A stretch of 64,000 nucleotides of DNA from Chloroflexota bacterium (lineage in GTDB: Bacteria; Chloroflexota; UBA11872; VXNJ01), in contig VXNJ01000018.1 of assembly GCA_009840625.1 (NCBI GenBank), forward strand, positions 1 through 64,000, given 5' to 3'. Below the pieces are notes generated by a model. The model had not been told where the DNA came from, ran no database searches, and saw only the letters and a program-made list of their open reading frames with translations. Made by a program: the position numbers and the translations under genes. Within the stretch, counting starts at the first letter, position 1. Every line of letters starts with the position of its first letter. Below, piece by piece: positions 37,216 to 46,092 of this stretch.

Positions 37216-38091
37216 TCAGATTTGCCCGGCCCGGATCATCCCCTGGAGAACGGGGTAGTTGACGGTCGAGAAACCGAGTTCGGCGATAGCCGCTTCGATC
37301 TGCCCTCCGGCCGCGTAGAGATACCGCTCGGCGTCGCGCATCATCCAGTCCGGGGCGAAGTCTTTCAATTCCTGGGTCGGATAGGCCGAATGCACCGCCA
37401 GGTAGTTGAGCCCCGGTCGGCACTGCTCGAGGCGCGCGCGATTGTGCTCGGCGGCCACGAAGGGGTTGTACCAGGGCGTGCCCGGAATCGAGCGCTCGAA
37501 CACCGGATTGCCCCGGGCCTGCATCCGGTCCAGGACGGTTTCGAAGTGCTCGCGGTCGCGCCGCAGGCCGTGCTCGATGTTGAACAAGTCGCCGGCGCCG
37601 TCCGGCAGGCGGCGCAGCAGCACCGGCAACTCGAAGTGCTCAGCGAGCTGCACGTAGTCGTCGAAGAAATTCTGATCGGTGGCGGTCCCCATGTGGGCGT
37701 CGATGTGGCTGATCTTTACCCCGGCGTCGAGAAGGTAGGAGACCTGCGCGCGCATCTCGCGCTTGACCTCGGCGGGGTCGGCATGGGCGATGGTCTCGCG
37801 CGCGGTCTGGAAAAGGAAGCCGTTTTCGTCACTCAACGTCGCAACGTCGTCCAGCAGCGGCGGCCAGCGGTAGTCGGGGAATTCGGCGTTGAGCGTTATG
37901 TGGCATCCGAAATCGAGATCTTCGCGCTCTAGGGCGATCGCGACCATCTCCTCAACGCCGGGGCAGGGGACCATGATCGAGCCGCAGGTGGCCGCCCCCT
38001 CCATCGCCTCGATCCCGCCACGGTTGGCGGCGTGCGACATTCCCAGGTCGTCGACGTGGATCATCACCAGCGTCGGGTCGTTTTTGGCCAT
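37216..38091 (-). CDS. YdjC/ChbG-family carbohydrate deacetylase, paralogue 3
   Basis: A 291-residue YdjC paralogue, first in transcription order. It starts MAKNDPTLVMIHVDDLGMS and has GCHITLNAEF and SHIDAHMG. It is the most divergent of the three. A divergent Gfo/Idh/MocA oxidoreductase gene begins 199 bp away, consistent with a carbohydrate-use locus. Confidence 0.85.
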   Translation of the reverse strand: MAKNDPTLVMIHVDDLGMSHAANRGGIEAMEGAATCGSIMVPCPGVEEMVAIALEREDLDFGCHITLNAEFPDYRWPPLLDDVATLSDENGFLFQTARETIAHADPAEVKREMRAQVSYLLDAGVKISHIDAHMGTATDQNFFDDYVQLAEHFELPVLLRRLPDGAGDLFNIEHGLRRDREHFETVLDRMQARGNPVFERSIPGTPWYNPFVAAEHNRARLEQCRPGLNYLAVHSAYPTQELKDFAPDWMMRDAERYLYAAGGQIEAAIAELGFSTVNYPVLQGMIRAGQI

Positions 38092-38290
38092 TGGCGCATC
38101 CCCATCTGCCGGTTGCAGCCACCGGTTCCGCTCCCGGATTGCAGAACCCTGGCGGTGCTGCGACTATGCTCAAGATTAAGTTTGGCGGACCCGGCCGCCA
38201 GGGCCCGCACCGGCCCAATCGGCAGGACCGGCAACCGCCCGGTCGGTTTACCCAAAGACCGCTCCAAACCAAGCAGGTCAGGATAGCTTC

Positions 38291-39352
38291 GTGGCTGAGA
38301 AATTAGGTGTCGGCATCATCGGAGTGGGCAGCATCGCAACGATGTGCCACATCCCCGGCTACCAGGCCATTGCCGATCGGGTTGAAGTGCGCGCGGTCGC
38401 CGACGTAGTCGAGGAACGGGCCCGCGAGGTGGCGGCCGAATTCTCGGTGCCGAGGGCGTTCGCCGACTACCGCCAGCTGCTGGAACTGCCCGAAATCGAC
38501 CTGGTTTCGGTGTGCGTTCCGCCGTTTGCGCACCGGGACTGCGCGGTGGACGCGCTCGGCGCGGGCAAGCACGTCCTATGCGAGAAACCGATGGCGATGA
38601 ACAGCGCCGAGGCGGGCGAAATGATCGCCGCCGCCGAAAGCGCCGGCAAAAAACTCTCGGTGCAGTTCCAGACCCGGCAGACCCCGCAGGCCAGGCTGCT
38701 CAAGTCCAAGATCGAGCAGGGCGAGTTGGGACGGATCTACTTTGCCCGCGCCCAGTACTTGCGCCGCCGGGGAATCCCTTCCTGGGGGATGTTCCACAGC
38801 CGCGCTCACAACGGCGGCGGGGCGCTGATCGACGTCGGAGTGCACATTCTGGACCTGACCATGTGGTTGATGGGTTCGCCGAAGCCGGTGGCCGCGTTCG
38901 GATCCACGTTCGACTACCTGGGCCGCCGTGACGACATCTGGAATTCCTTCGGTCCGCACAACCATGCCGAATTCGACGTCGACGACTCGGCGTTCGCCTG
39001 CGTCAAATTCGACAACGGCGCGATCGTGAACTTCGAATGCTCCTGGGCGGCGAACTTCCAGGCCCGCGCCCAGCAGCAGCTGACCATCGCCGGCGATCGG
39101 GGTGGCGCCCAGGTCTTTCCGCTCAAACTCTTCGGGGACGACGGCGACGCTCTCTACGACATCGAGCCGGGTCCGTTCGAGGAGCTCGATTACAAGGCGC
39201 AGCACCGCGCGGCGATCGACCGGTTCGTCGACGCGGTCGAGAACGACCGGCCGGTGCTGGTCGAGCCGCAGCAGGCCCGAGCCGTGACCCAGGTCATCGA
39301 CGCGATCTACGAATCGACCGAAAGTGGCGGACTGGCCCGAATCGGTCCCTGA
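38291..39352 (+). CDS. Gfo/Idh/MocA family oxidoreductase
   Basis: NAD(P)-dependent sugar or inositol dehydrogenase-like protein of 353 residues. The Rossmann motif is GIIGVGSIATMCHIPGY; the catalytic lysine is in CEKPMAMN and the conserved aspartate/histidine in IDVGVHILDL. The GTG start has AGGA eight bases upstream. Its location next to three YdjC genes suggests action on a sugar released by them; the exact substrate is unknown. Confidence 0.88.
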   Translation: MAEKLGVGIIGVGSIATMCHIPGYQAIADRVEVRAVADVVEERAREVAAEFSVPRAFADYRQLLELPEIDLVSVCVPPFAHRDCAVDALGAGKHVLCEKPMAMNSAEAGEMIAAAESAGKKLSVQFQTRQTPQARLLKSKIEQGELGRIYFARAQYLRRRGIPSWGMFHSRAHNGGGALIDVGVHILDLTMWLMGSPKPVAAFGSTFDYLGRRDDIWNSFGPHNHAEFDVDDSAFACVKFDNGAIVNFECSWAANFQARAQQQLTIAGDRGGAQVFPLKLFGDDGDALYDIEPGPFEELDYKAQHRAAIDRFVDAVENDRPVLVEPQQARAVTQVIDAIYESTESGGLARIGP

Positions 39353-39956
39353 ACCGGTGGCCCTGGGAGTCGTCCTGGCCGCCGGATCGGGCCGGCGGAT
39401 GGGGCAGGCCAAGGCGCTGCTCGATTGGGGCGGGGTGCCGCTGGTCGTCTGGCAGGCCAGGTCCCTTATTTCCGGCGGGTGCGAGAAGGTTCTGGTCGTC
39501 ACCGGCGCCGAGCACGCTGCGGTGGGAGCCGCGCTTGAGGGATTGCCCGGCGTGGCCGCACTCTACAACCCCGATCACCGGTCGGGGCGCTCGACCTCGG
39601 TGCGCGCGGCGGCCCTGGCCGCCGCGGGATCGGACCCGGCGATCCTCTGCAACGTCGACCAACCGCTTCGCCGCGAGCTGGTCGCGCTACTGCTGGGCGC
39701 GGCCCGCGCGAGCCCTGAAGCGCTCGTCGTCTGCCCCGAGGTGGCGGGTCGCCGGATCCACCCGGTCCTGTTCCGGTCCGAGCTTTACCCCGAACTCGCC
39801 GCGGTAGACGAGCAGTCGCTGGGATTGCGGGCGGTGGTTTCGGCCAACTCCGATCGCCTGCTGGCGGTCGCGGCGGACCCGGCCTGGGCGCCGCCGCACT
39901 TTAACTACCCGGAGGAGTACGAGGCGGCCCGGGCGGCCCGGTTCGGACGCCGGTAG
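39324..39956 (+). CDS. MobA/MocA-like nucleotidyltransferase
   Basis: A 210-residue NTP-transferase fold protein with LAAGSGRRMGQAKALL and the metal-binding NVDQP. It resembles molybdenum cofactor cytidylyl- or guanylyltransferases and xanthine-dehydrogenase accessory proteins, but no molybdoenzyme is nearby. GTG 39324 overlaps the upstream gene by 29 bases; GTG 39357 is an alternative start that removes 11 residues without breaking the fold. Its 3' end overlaps the convergent glcD gene by 52 bases. Confidence 0.75.
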   Translation: MADWPESVPEPVALGVVLAAGSGRRMGQAKALLDWGGVPLVVWQARSLISGGCEKVLVVTGAEHAAVGAALEGLPGVAALYNPDHRSGRSTSVRAAALAAAGSDPAILCNVDQPLRRELVALLLGAARASPEALVVCPEVAGRRIHPVLFRSELYPELAAVDEQSLGLRAVVSANSDRLLAVAADPAWAPPHFNYPEEYEAARAARFGRR

Positions 39957-41395
39957 TCGGCCAGGTCCGAGCGGGACAGCGGCAGCGGCAGGAGCTTGGA
40001 AGGGTTGAGCAGGCGGTGCGGAGCGAACGCGTCACGCACCTTGACCATCGCCTCCAGCGACGGCGGGTCCAGCAGCTCGCCCAGAAGCATGTTCTTCTCC
40101 ATGCCGAGGCCGTGCTCGCCGGTCAGGGTTCCGCCGACCTCCATGCACACCTGCAGGATGTCGGCTCCGGCGGCCTTGACGCGCTCCAGCGAATCCGGGT
40201 CGCCGGCGCGGTCGAAGAGGACGGTTGGATGGATATTGCCGTCGCCGGCGTGGAAAACGTTCATGATCCGCAGACCGTAGCGTTCGCCGATGGCGGCGAC
40301 CTCTTCCAGTACTTCGGGGAGCCGGGTTCGCGGCACCACCCCGTCCTGGACGTAAAAGTCCGGGGCCAGGACCCCGATCGCCCCGAACGCCCCCTTGCGG
40401 GCCTTCCAGAGGTCCTCGCGTTCGGCTTCGTCGGCGGCGCGCCGTATTTCGATCAGGCCTTCGCTGGCCCGGCAGATCTGCTCGATGGCGGCCGCGTCCT
40501 CGTCCAGCCCGGCGTCGATGCCCTCCACCTCGACGACCATCACCGCCCCCGCGTTCTGCGGTATCCCGGCCGACGGCACCCAGCCGGCGACCGCTTGCGC
40601 GCAGGGCTGGTCCATAAGCTCGCAGGCGGCCGGGATTATCCCGGCGCCGATGATCTCGGACACGACGTGGCAGGCGGCGGTGACCGTCTCGAAACTCGCC
40701 AGCAGGGTGCGGGTCGATTCGGGCAGGCGCAGCAACCCGACGGTGATCTCGGTCACGAATGCCAGGGTCCCCTCGGAACCGATCAACAGCCCGGTCAGGT
40801 CGTAACCGGGCCCCTCGCGGCTGGCGTGCATGGTCGCCACCGCCCCGTCGGCGTCGACCCACTCCAGGGCCAGCACGTGGTTGGACGTGACTCCGTAGGC
40901 GAGCGTGTGGGCCCCGCCGGCGTTGGTGCCGACGTTGCCGCCGATGGTGCACGATTTCTGCGAGGAAGGGTCGGGGGCGTAGTAGAGCCCGAACTCGGCT
41001 GCGGCGTGCGAGATGTCCAGTTGGACCACGCCGGGTTGGACCACGGCCGTCCGCGACAGCGGGTCGACGCTCAGGATCTTGTCCATGCGGGCGGTTGAAA
41101 CCACCACCCCGGCCTCGGCCGGAACCGCGGTCCCGGAGAGCGACGTTCCGGCCCCGCGGGCCACGATCGGCACGTGGTGGCGGCGGCAGATCCGCACCAG
41201 TTCGGCGACCTGCTCGGTGCTTTCCGGGGTGGCGACGATGTCGCAGGGATGGCGGTCGGTCGAGCCGTCGCTCTCGTAGAGCATCGTCTGGTGCGGTTTG
41301 TCCAGCACGTTTCGCGGACCCAGCGCCTGCCGCAGCTCGGCGGCCAAAGCGGCCACGTCGTAGGTCCGGTCGGTGATCTTTTCTGCCAGCGCCAT
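39905..41395 (-). CDS. glcD: Glycolate/D-lactate oxidase FAD subunit GlcD
   Basis: FAD-linked oxidase of 496 residues. The FAD_binding_4 domain has VARGAGTSLSGTAVP and CTIGGNVGTNAGG, and the C-terminal FAD-oxidase domain has HAGDGNIHP and LTGEHGLGMEK. It oxidises glycolate or a related 2-hydroxy acid and passes electrons to GlcE and GlcF. The ATG at 41395 overlaps the stop of the LON-domain gene by one base, so the two are cotranscribed. glcE and glcF are on the opposite strand 1.9 kb away. Confidence 0.9.
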   Translation of the reverse strand: MALAEKITDRTYDVAALAAELRQALGPRNVLDKPHQTMLYESDGSTDRHPCDIVATPESTEQVAELVRICRRHHVPIVARGAGTSLSGTAVPAEAGVVVSTARMDKILSVDPLSRTAVVQPGVVQLDISHAAAEFGLYYAPDPSSQKSCTIGGNVGTNAGGAHTLAYGVTSNHVLALEWVDADGAVATMHASREGPGYDLTGLLIGSEGTLAFVTEITVGLLRLPESTRTLLASFETVTAACHVVSEIIGAGIIPAACELMDQPCAQAVAGWVPSAGIPQNAGAVMVVEVEGIDAGLDEDAAAIEQICRASEGLIEIRRAADEAEREDLWKARKGAFGAIGVLAPDFYVQDGVVPRTRLPEVLEEVAAIGERYGLRIMNVFHAGDGNIHPTVLFDRAGDPDSLERVKAAGADILQVCMEVGGTLTGEHGLGMEKNMLLGELLDPPSLEAMVKVRDAFAPHRLLNPSKLLPLPLSRSDLADYRRPNRAARAASYSSG

Positions 41396-42099
41396 CAGTT
41401 GAAGTGCTGCTCCCGGCGGTTGCTTAGCTGATTTTGCAATTCGCGCGTGCAGTTGCCCAGCAGCTCCAGGCAGGCTTCGAGGAGGTCGTCGATCCCGGGC
41501 GCGTTCAGGAGGTGCTGCCGCTGGGTCGCCGGAACCTGCAGGTTGGCGGCGACGGTCAAGGCGACCTGGAGCGGGTCCCGGCCGAGCGGCGGCGCGCTCC
41601 GGTAGAAGGACTTGAGCCGCAGAACAAGCTTCCAGTAGCGCGCGAACCCGGCCCGCAGGCGTTCGGCGTCGGCCATCCCGCTGGGCGAGGCCTTGCCCCA
41701 GGGCATCAACTCGACCTCGGCTTTCACCAGCGGAGCGGTTTCGAGGACTTCCAGTACCTTGAATCGCTGTCGGCCGACGACCCGGATTTCGCGGGTTTGG
41801 TTGGAGTTGTCCTTGCAGTCCACGATTTCGCAGCTGGTGCCCACGTCGCAGAATTCGGCCTCGTGATCGGCCACTTCCGAACCCTTGGTGATCAGGACGA
41901 TGCCGAAGCAGCGCCGACGCTCGAGGCAGTCCTGAGTCATCTGCATATAGCGCGGTTCGAAGATATGCAGCGGCAACTGGCATCCCGGTAGCAAGACCGT
42001 ATTGAGCGGAAACAGGTCCAGGATCACGGGTTCTGGCTGCGCATCATTGCCAATTTTGATCCTTTGCCGGTCGATATTGGGACCGGTCGCAGCGGTCAA
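41395..42099 (-). CDS. LON peptidase N-terminal domain protein
   Basis: A 234-residue protein with the LON substrate-binding domain: LFPLNTVLLPGCQLPLHIFEPRY, then FGIVLITKG and a helical C-terminus. It lacks the AAA and protease domains of Lon. Such proteins are widespread and of unknown role. TTG 42099 has no Shine-Dalgarno; the domain itself starts near residue 25. An ATT at 42054, preceded by AAAGG, would also fit. A 30-bp palindrome lies just upstream. Confidence 0.82.
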   Translation of the reverse strand: MTAATGPNIDRQRIKIGNDAQPEPVILDLFPLNTVLLPGCQLPLHIFEPRYMQMTQDCLERRRCFGIVLITKGSEVADHEAEFCDVGTSCEIVDCKDNSNQTREIRVVGRQRFKVLEVLETAPLVKAEVELMPWGKASPSGMADAERLRAGFARYWKLVLRLKSFYRSAPPLGRDPLQVALTVAANLQVPATQRQHLLNAPGIDDLLEACLELLGNCTRELQNQLSNRREQHFN

Positions 42100-42101
42100 G
42101 T

Positions 42102-42131
42102 CATCGCAAGATTATTTCAAGATTTGCGATG
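42102..42131. repeat. Perfect 8-bp inverted repeat upstream of LON gene
   Basis: CATCGCAA at 42102-42109 and TTGCGATG at 42124-42131 are exact inverted copies around a 14-base AT-rich spacer. It lies between the mazF stop and the LON gene TTG, where it may be an operator, a promoter-associated site or an mRNA hairpin. Confidence 0.5.
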
Positions 42132-42239
42132 TTCCATCGCCTGGGCGTCGCAGGCCAAGTCAGGTTTGATGTGTGCCGGCGTATATCTCGGCTTCCGAAC
42201 CGCCCGGCTTGCGGTATAGAGCTCAGCCGCGCTCTCGGT

Positions 42240-42584
42240 TCAGATGCCAAGCACCAGCCGCAGCCCGCGCGAGATTCGGGTCAATTCGGATCCGCCCACC
42301 CGCCCGGCCGGCCCCACCAATTGCTCAAGATCAAGCGTCATGATCTGCGATACGTTGGCCACCGAGTCTTTCGGCAAACCGGTGACGGCGGATGGCAACA
42401 GGACATTGCCGGGTGCGTCGACCAATTGGAGGTTCGACGTGACGCTCAACGCGATCGTCGTCTCTATGCGGCTGCGGTTGAATCCGTCCGCCTGGACTAT
42501 GACAACGGGTCGGCGGAAACCGGGTTGCGCTCCGACCGGATCGCCAAGGTCAGCCCACCAGATCTCGCCGCGTTCGACTACCAA
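42240..42584 (-). CDS. mazF: MazF/PemK-type toxin
   Basis: A 114-residue mRNA-interferase-like protein. It begins VVERGEIWWADLGDPVG... QPGFRRPVVIVQADGFN, the standard PemK/MazF start, and includes ATTIALSVTSN-like core and LVGPAGRV. The TTG start overlaps the antitoxin stop by seven bases, the usual coupling of these pairs. It probably cleaves mRNA when the antitoxin is degraded. Confidence 0.85.
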   Translation of the reverse strand: MVVERGEIWWADLGDPVGAQPGFRRPVVIVQADGFNRSRIETTIALSVTSNLQLVDAPGNVLLPSAVTGLPKDSVANVSQIMTLDLEQLVGPAGRVGGSELTRISRGLRLVLGI

Positions 42585-42814
42585 TCCGAAGACGCCAGGA
42601 TGCGGGTCTGGGAGTGCCGAATGTCGGCGGGCAGCTTGCTCGGTACCTTCGCATAGACCTTGTTCAGTTGGGCAGTCAAATCCGCCTGCTGGTGCTTGGC
42701 GACGTATTCGGCTACCGCTTGTGCGTACAGGCCGCTTCGGGTGGTTCCGAGGTCATTGGCCAGCTTGTCGGCAGCCTGGAAAATCTCATCGGGAATTGAA
42801 ATCGCAGTTTTCAT
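42578..42814 (-). CDS. MazE-like ribbon-helix-helix antitoxin
   Basis: A 78-residue protein starting MKTAISIPDEIFQAADKL, a typical ribbon-helix-helix DNA-binding N-terminus, with TRSGLYAQAVAEYVAKH completing the helix-helix part. The C-terminal 35 residues would neutralise the toxin. The ATG lies immediately beside a palindrome and -10 element, consistent with autorepression. Confidence 0.85.
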   Translation of the reverse strand: MKTAISIPDEIFQAADKLANDLGTTRSGLYAQAVAEYVAKHQQADLTAQLNKVYAKVPSKLPADIRHSQTRILASSDW

Positions 42815-42843
42815 ACCTGATCATAACTTGGTATGATTCAGGT
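42815..42843 (-). promoter_or_regulatory. Operator and -10 of the mazEF-like operon
   Basis: ACCTGATCAT (42815-42824) and ATGATTCAGGT (42833-42843) form an inverted repeat with one extra base. On the minus strand a perfect TATGAT -10 (42820-42825) lies inside the repeat, so transcription should begin at or within a few bases of the antitoxin ATG (42814). The mRNA is probably leaderless or nearly so. Confidence 0.5.
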
Positions 42844-43320
42844 AATGCCGCAATCCGAATCGCCGCGGGTGACAGGGAATTTGCGCCGCTGGGCCCGTGT
42901 TCGCAAGCGTTCGGAAACGAGACGAATCTCGATCCGGCGCGGTATCTGAACATTCCGACGGAGCGGGTCGGTGCTCTTGCGCGTCAATCGAGTCCTTGCC
43001 CGGCGTTCGCGTCGTTGGCTGACAGCTCACCGATGTCAATGGACTCCGCAGGCGGGGGTGCGAGGCGTCGGCTCCGATACCGCCCCGCAGACTGCGGCGA
43101 ATCCTCGATGGTCACTTCCGAGCGAAGATCGGTGCCCGTCGGGCGTGAACGCTCTTGGAAGTTACGAGGGCGCCATGTGATGTTCGCCTGGCGGGCCTTG
43201 GGATCCCGACTTCCGGATAGCGTCCGGCCTGGGCCGGCCGCTATCGCAATAGGGCAATATTTGAAGCGGCGCACAAGGCCCGACCGCGCCCTTGTTGCTT
43301 GATCGAAAAAGGGGATTCCG
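42844..43320. other. Non-coding gap between mazE and glcE
   Basis: About 475 bp with no convincing gene. Several frames are open for short distances but none has a recognisable motif or plausible ribosome binding site. The last bases hold AAAAAGGGG (43306-43314), the likely ribosome binding site of glcE. It may be remnant DNA of the toxin-antitoxin insertion, but no transposase or repeat supports this. Confidence 0.4.
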
Positions 43321-43347
43321 ATCACCGAAGAGCGCCTCCGCCGACAG

Positions 43348-44640
43348 TTGGAAGAGCTTTTGGGGTCAGCAGCGATCGGTCCGGCGGATCCGAAACTGGC
43401 CGCCATGCTGGCGGCCCCGGGCTTGCTGCAGGCGTCGCCGCCAACCCCGGAATTGGCAGCCGCGGCGTTGCGGGTCTGCGCCGAGAGCGAGGCTGCCGCC
43501 ATCCCGGTCGGGGCGGGCAGCAAACTGGCCCGCGGGCGTCTTCCCCGGAAGGCCAACGTTCTGCTGTCGACCGCCGCCCTGGATCAAGTCAGCGACCACC
43601 AGCCGGCGGACCTGACAGTCTCGACCCAGACCGGGGTGCCGCTGGCAAGGTTGCAGGCCGAACTGGCCGCGGCGGGCCAGTTCCTGGCCGTCGACCCGCC
43701 CTGGGGGGACGTTGCCACCCTCGGCGGGCTGGTGGCTAGCGGCGCCGAGGGTCCCCTGCGACGCCGCTACGGGGCTTTGCGCGACCAGTTGCTTGGACTG
43801 CGGGTCGCCAATCCCGACGGCACCCTGACCTGGGCCGGCGGGCAGGTGGTCAAGAACGTGTCCGGTTACGACCTGACCCGGCTGCATACCGGCGCCTACG
43901 GAACGCTCGGCCTGATCACCGACGTGAACCTGAAAGTCTGGCCGCAGCCCGAGGCGGAACTGACCGTGCTGGGAACCGGAACGAATCCGCTGCCCCTGCT
44001 TGAACGGCTCGCGGTAGCGCCGTTCTGGCCGCTGGCCGCCGACCTTTTCCTGGGCCGTGCCGCGGCCCATCTGGGCAATGCCGGTCAGGGGCAATTCCTG
44101 CTGGCGCTGCGGTTCGGCGGTCGGGCCAGCGCCAACGCGCGTGGACAATCCGATGCGGTCGCGCTGCTGAGCGGGGCCGGTGCGCCGGATCCCCAGGTCC
44201 TGGCCGGCGCGGACTCGGCCGCATTCTGGAATAACGCCGCCGCCCTGCAGCCGGAGTGTCAGGCAACCGGTTTCGCGGTTGCCGCCATCGCCCTCCCGGC
44301 CCGCAATCGCGTCGAGCTTTTGCAGGCAGGGTTGGCGCGCTGGCGGGAGGCCGGAATCGAATTTTCGGGTTGGGGCCGGACCGAACACGGCTGGTTCCAC
44401 GTGGCCCTTGCCGGGTCCACCGGCCCGCGGGCGCTGGCCGGCGAGCTCGGATGGCTCAGACAGCAATGCACCGCCGGCCGCGGCGCCTGCGTATTCGAAC
44501 ACCTGCCGGACCAGCTGGCCGGGCAGCTCGACCCCTGGGGCCCCGCCGATCCGGTCGCGCAGGCGGCGATGGAGCGCCTGAAAACCGCGCTTGATCCGCG
44601 CGCGGTCATCTCGCCCGGCCGATACTTGGGCGGAATCTGA
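43348..44640 (+). CDS. glcE: Glycolate oxidase FAD-binding subunit GlcE
   Basis: FAD-binding subunit (430 residues from TTG 43348). The core includes IPVGAGSKLARG, VDPPWGDVATLGGLVASG and GQVVKNVSGYDLTRLHTG, matching GlcE. It ends ISPGRYLGGI, as GlcE proteins do. TTG 43348 has no ribosome binding site. Nine codons upstream an ATC (43321) lies six bases after AAAAAGGGG, and the frame has no ATG, GTG or TTG between the preceding stop (43300) and 43348. The gene ends 12 bases before glcF. Confidence 0.9.
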   Translation: MEELLGSAAIGPADPKLAAMLAAPGLLQASPPTPELAAAALRVCAESEAAAIPVGAGSKLARGRLPRKANVLLSTAALDQVSDHQPADLTVSTQTGVPLARLQAELAAAGQFLAVDPPWGDVATLGGLVASGAEGPLRRRYGALRDQLLGLRVANPDGTLTWAGGQVVKNVSGYDLTRLHTGAYGTLGLITDVNLKVWPQPEAELTVLGTGTNPLPLLERLAVAPFWPLAADLFLGRAAAHLGNAGQGQFLLALRFGGRASANARGQSDAVALLSGAGAPDPQVLAGADSAAFWNNAAALQPECQATGFAVAAIALPARNRVELLQAGLARWREAGIEFSGWGRTEHGWFHVALAGSTGPRALAGELGWLRQQCTAGRGACVFEHLPDQLAGQLDPWGPADPVAQAAMERLKTALDPRAVISPGRYLGGI

Positions 44641-44652
44641 GGCAGCCCCACC

Positions 44653-45972
44653 ATGTCCATCTGGCAGCAGAGCTCGACCTTCTCCGCCACCGACGCTCCC
44701 GACCCGGGTTTGATCTCCACCTGCATCCACTGCGGGATGTGCCTGCCCGAATGTCCGACCTACCGGGCCCTGCGGGTGGAGACCGACTCGCCGCGCGGCC
44801 GCATTGAGTTGGTGCGGGCGGTGCACGAGGGCCGGCTGGACCTGGCGGAACCCTCGTTCAGCGAGCACATATTCCTGTGTCTGGACTGCCGGGGCTGCGA
44901 ATCCGCATGCCCGTCCGGGGTGGAATACGGGCAGATCATTGAAGCCGCCCGTGCCCAGGCGACCCTGGCCGGAAATCTGCCGCCCGGGCTGCAGACCGCC
45001 AACCGCCTGATGCGTCTCATTCTTTCCCGCATCTGGCTGCTGCGGTTGATAGCGCGCGGCCTGCGGATCTCCCAGCAGCTGGGTCTGGACCGCCTGGTCG
45101 GCCCCCTGCAGCGGATGCGGATCCTGCCGGCGGGGCTTGCCCGGGCGGCGCGCGGCGCCCCGCGGATGTCGGCCGAGTTCTGCGGTCAGGCCGACCTGCA
45201 GGTGTTCCCACCGCGCGGCCGCCGACGCTACCGCGTGGGAGTCCTGACCGGGTGCATCATGCAGGTCGCGTTCGGCGACGTGAACCGGGCCACGCTGGAG
45301 GTCCTAGCCGAGAACGGCTGCGAGGCCGTGTTGCCGCGGCAGCAGGGTTGCTGCGGCGGTCTCAGCTGGCACAACGGCGACCGGGCGACTGCGCGCGCCA
45401 TGGCGCGCCGCAACGTGCGCGCTTTTGACCGCGACGACCTGGACGCGGTCGTGATCAATTCGGCCGGCTGCGGCTCCTCGGCCAAGGAGTGGCAGGAAAT
45501 GCTCGAGGACGACCCCCGGCTGTCCGCGGCCGCCGCCCGGGTCCGGGCCAAGACCTACGATCTATCCGAATGGCTGGACCACATCGGGCTCGAAGGCGAA
45601 CTGGGGCCGATCAACGCGCGGGTCTGCTACCAGGATGCCTGCCACCTCCGCCATGCCCAGAAGATCACCGAACAGCCGCGCTCGCTGCTTTCCCGGGTGC
45701 CGGGACTGGAATTGATCGAGCCCGATCGCTCGTTCCTGTGCTGTGGCAATGCCGGAATCTACAGCCTGCTGAACCCGGACGTTTCCGAGCAGGTGCGTTC
45801 CGAGAAGCTGGACACGATCGAATCCACGGCCGCCGACCGGCTGGTCACCACCAACCCGGGCTGCCAGATGCACCTGGCCCAGGGTCTGGATCTGCGCGGG
45901 AACGCGATGCGGGTCCAGCATTTGGCCGAACTTCTGGCCGAGTCCTACGCCAGCGCCCGGGAGCCCCAATAG
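44653..45972 (+). CDS. glcF: Glycolate oxidase iron-sulfur subunit GlcF
   Basis: Electron-transfer subunit of 439 residues. Two 4Fe-4S motifs, CIHCGMCLPECP and CLDCRGCESACP, lie in the first third, and two CCG domains follow (QQGCCGG and LCCGNAG). It carries electrons from GlcD/GlcE to the quinone pool. The ATG is 12 bases after glcE, so they form one operon. Confidence 0.94.
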   Translation: MSIWQQSSTFSATDAPDPGLISTCIHCGMCLPECPTYRALRVETDSPRGRIELVRAVHEGRLDLAEPSFSEHIFLCLDCRGCESACPSGVEYGQIIEAARAQATLAGNLPPGLQTANRLMRLILSRIWLLRLIARGLRISQQLGLDRLVGPLQRMRILPAGLARAARGAPRMSAEFCGQADLQVFPPRGRRRYRVGVLTGCIMQVAFGDVNRATLEVLAENGCEAVLPRQQGCCGGLSWHNGDRATARAMARRNVRAFDRDDLDAVVINSAGCGSSAKEWQEMLEDDPRLSAAAARVRAKTYDLSEWLDHIGLEGELGPINARVCYQDACHLRHAQKITEQPRSLLSRVPGLELIEPDRSFLCCGNAGIYSLLNPDVSEQVRSEKLDTIESTAADRLVTTNPGCQMHLAQGLDLRGNAMRVQHLAELLAESYASAREPQ

Positions 45973-46092
45973 GCGATGCGCCACTAAAATCAGAGCGCCC
46001 TGCGGCATCGCACTTCCGTTTCGAGGATGGGTGTTGGTGTGTGCGGTGAATCGGACAGTGCAGGGCGGTTGTCGACGCTCAAAGGATTAATC

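Noticed and set aside
39324-39956. Dedicated molybdenum cofactor gene
   Set aside because: The fold matches MobA/MocA, but no molybdoenzyme or other cofactor gene is near and the MoaD-like protein at 48288 has a non-MoaD tail, so no specific role was assigned.
42844-43320. Degraded mobile element around the mazEF-like pair
   Set aside because: No transposase fragment, terminal inverted repeat or target duplication is visible; only the gap and the split glc cluster suggest an insertion.
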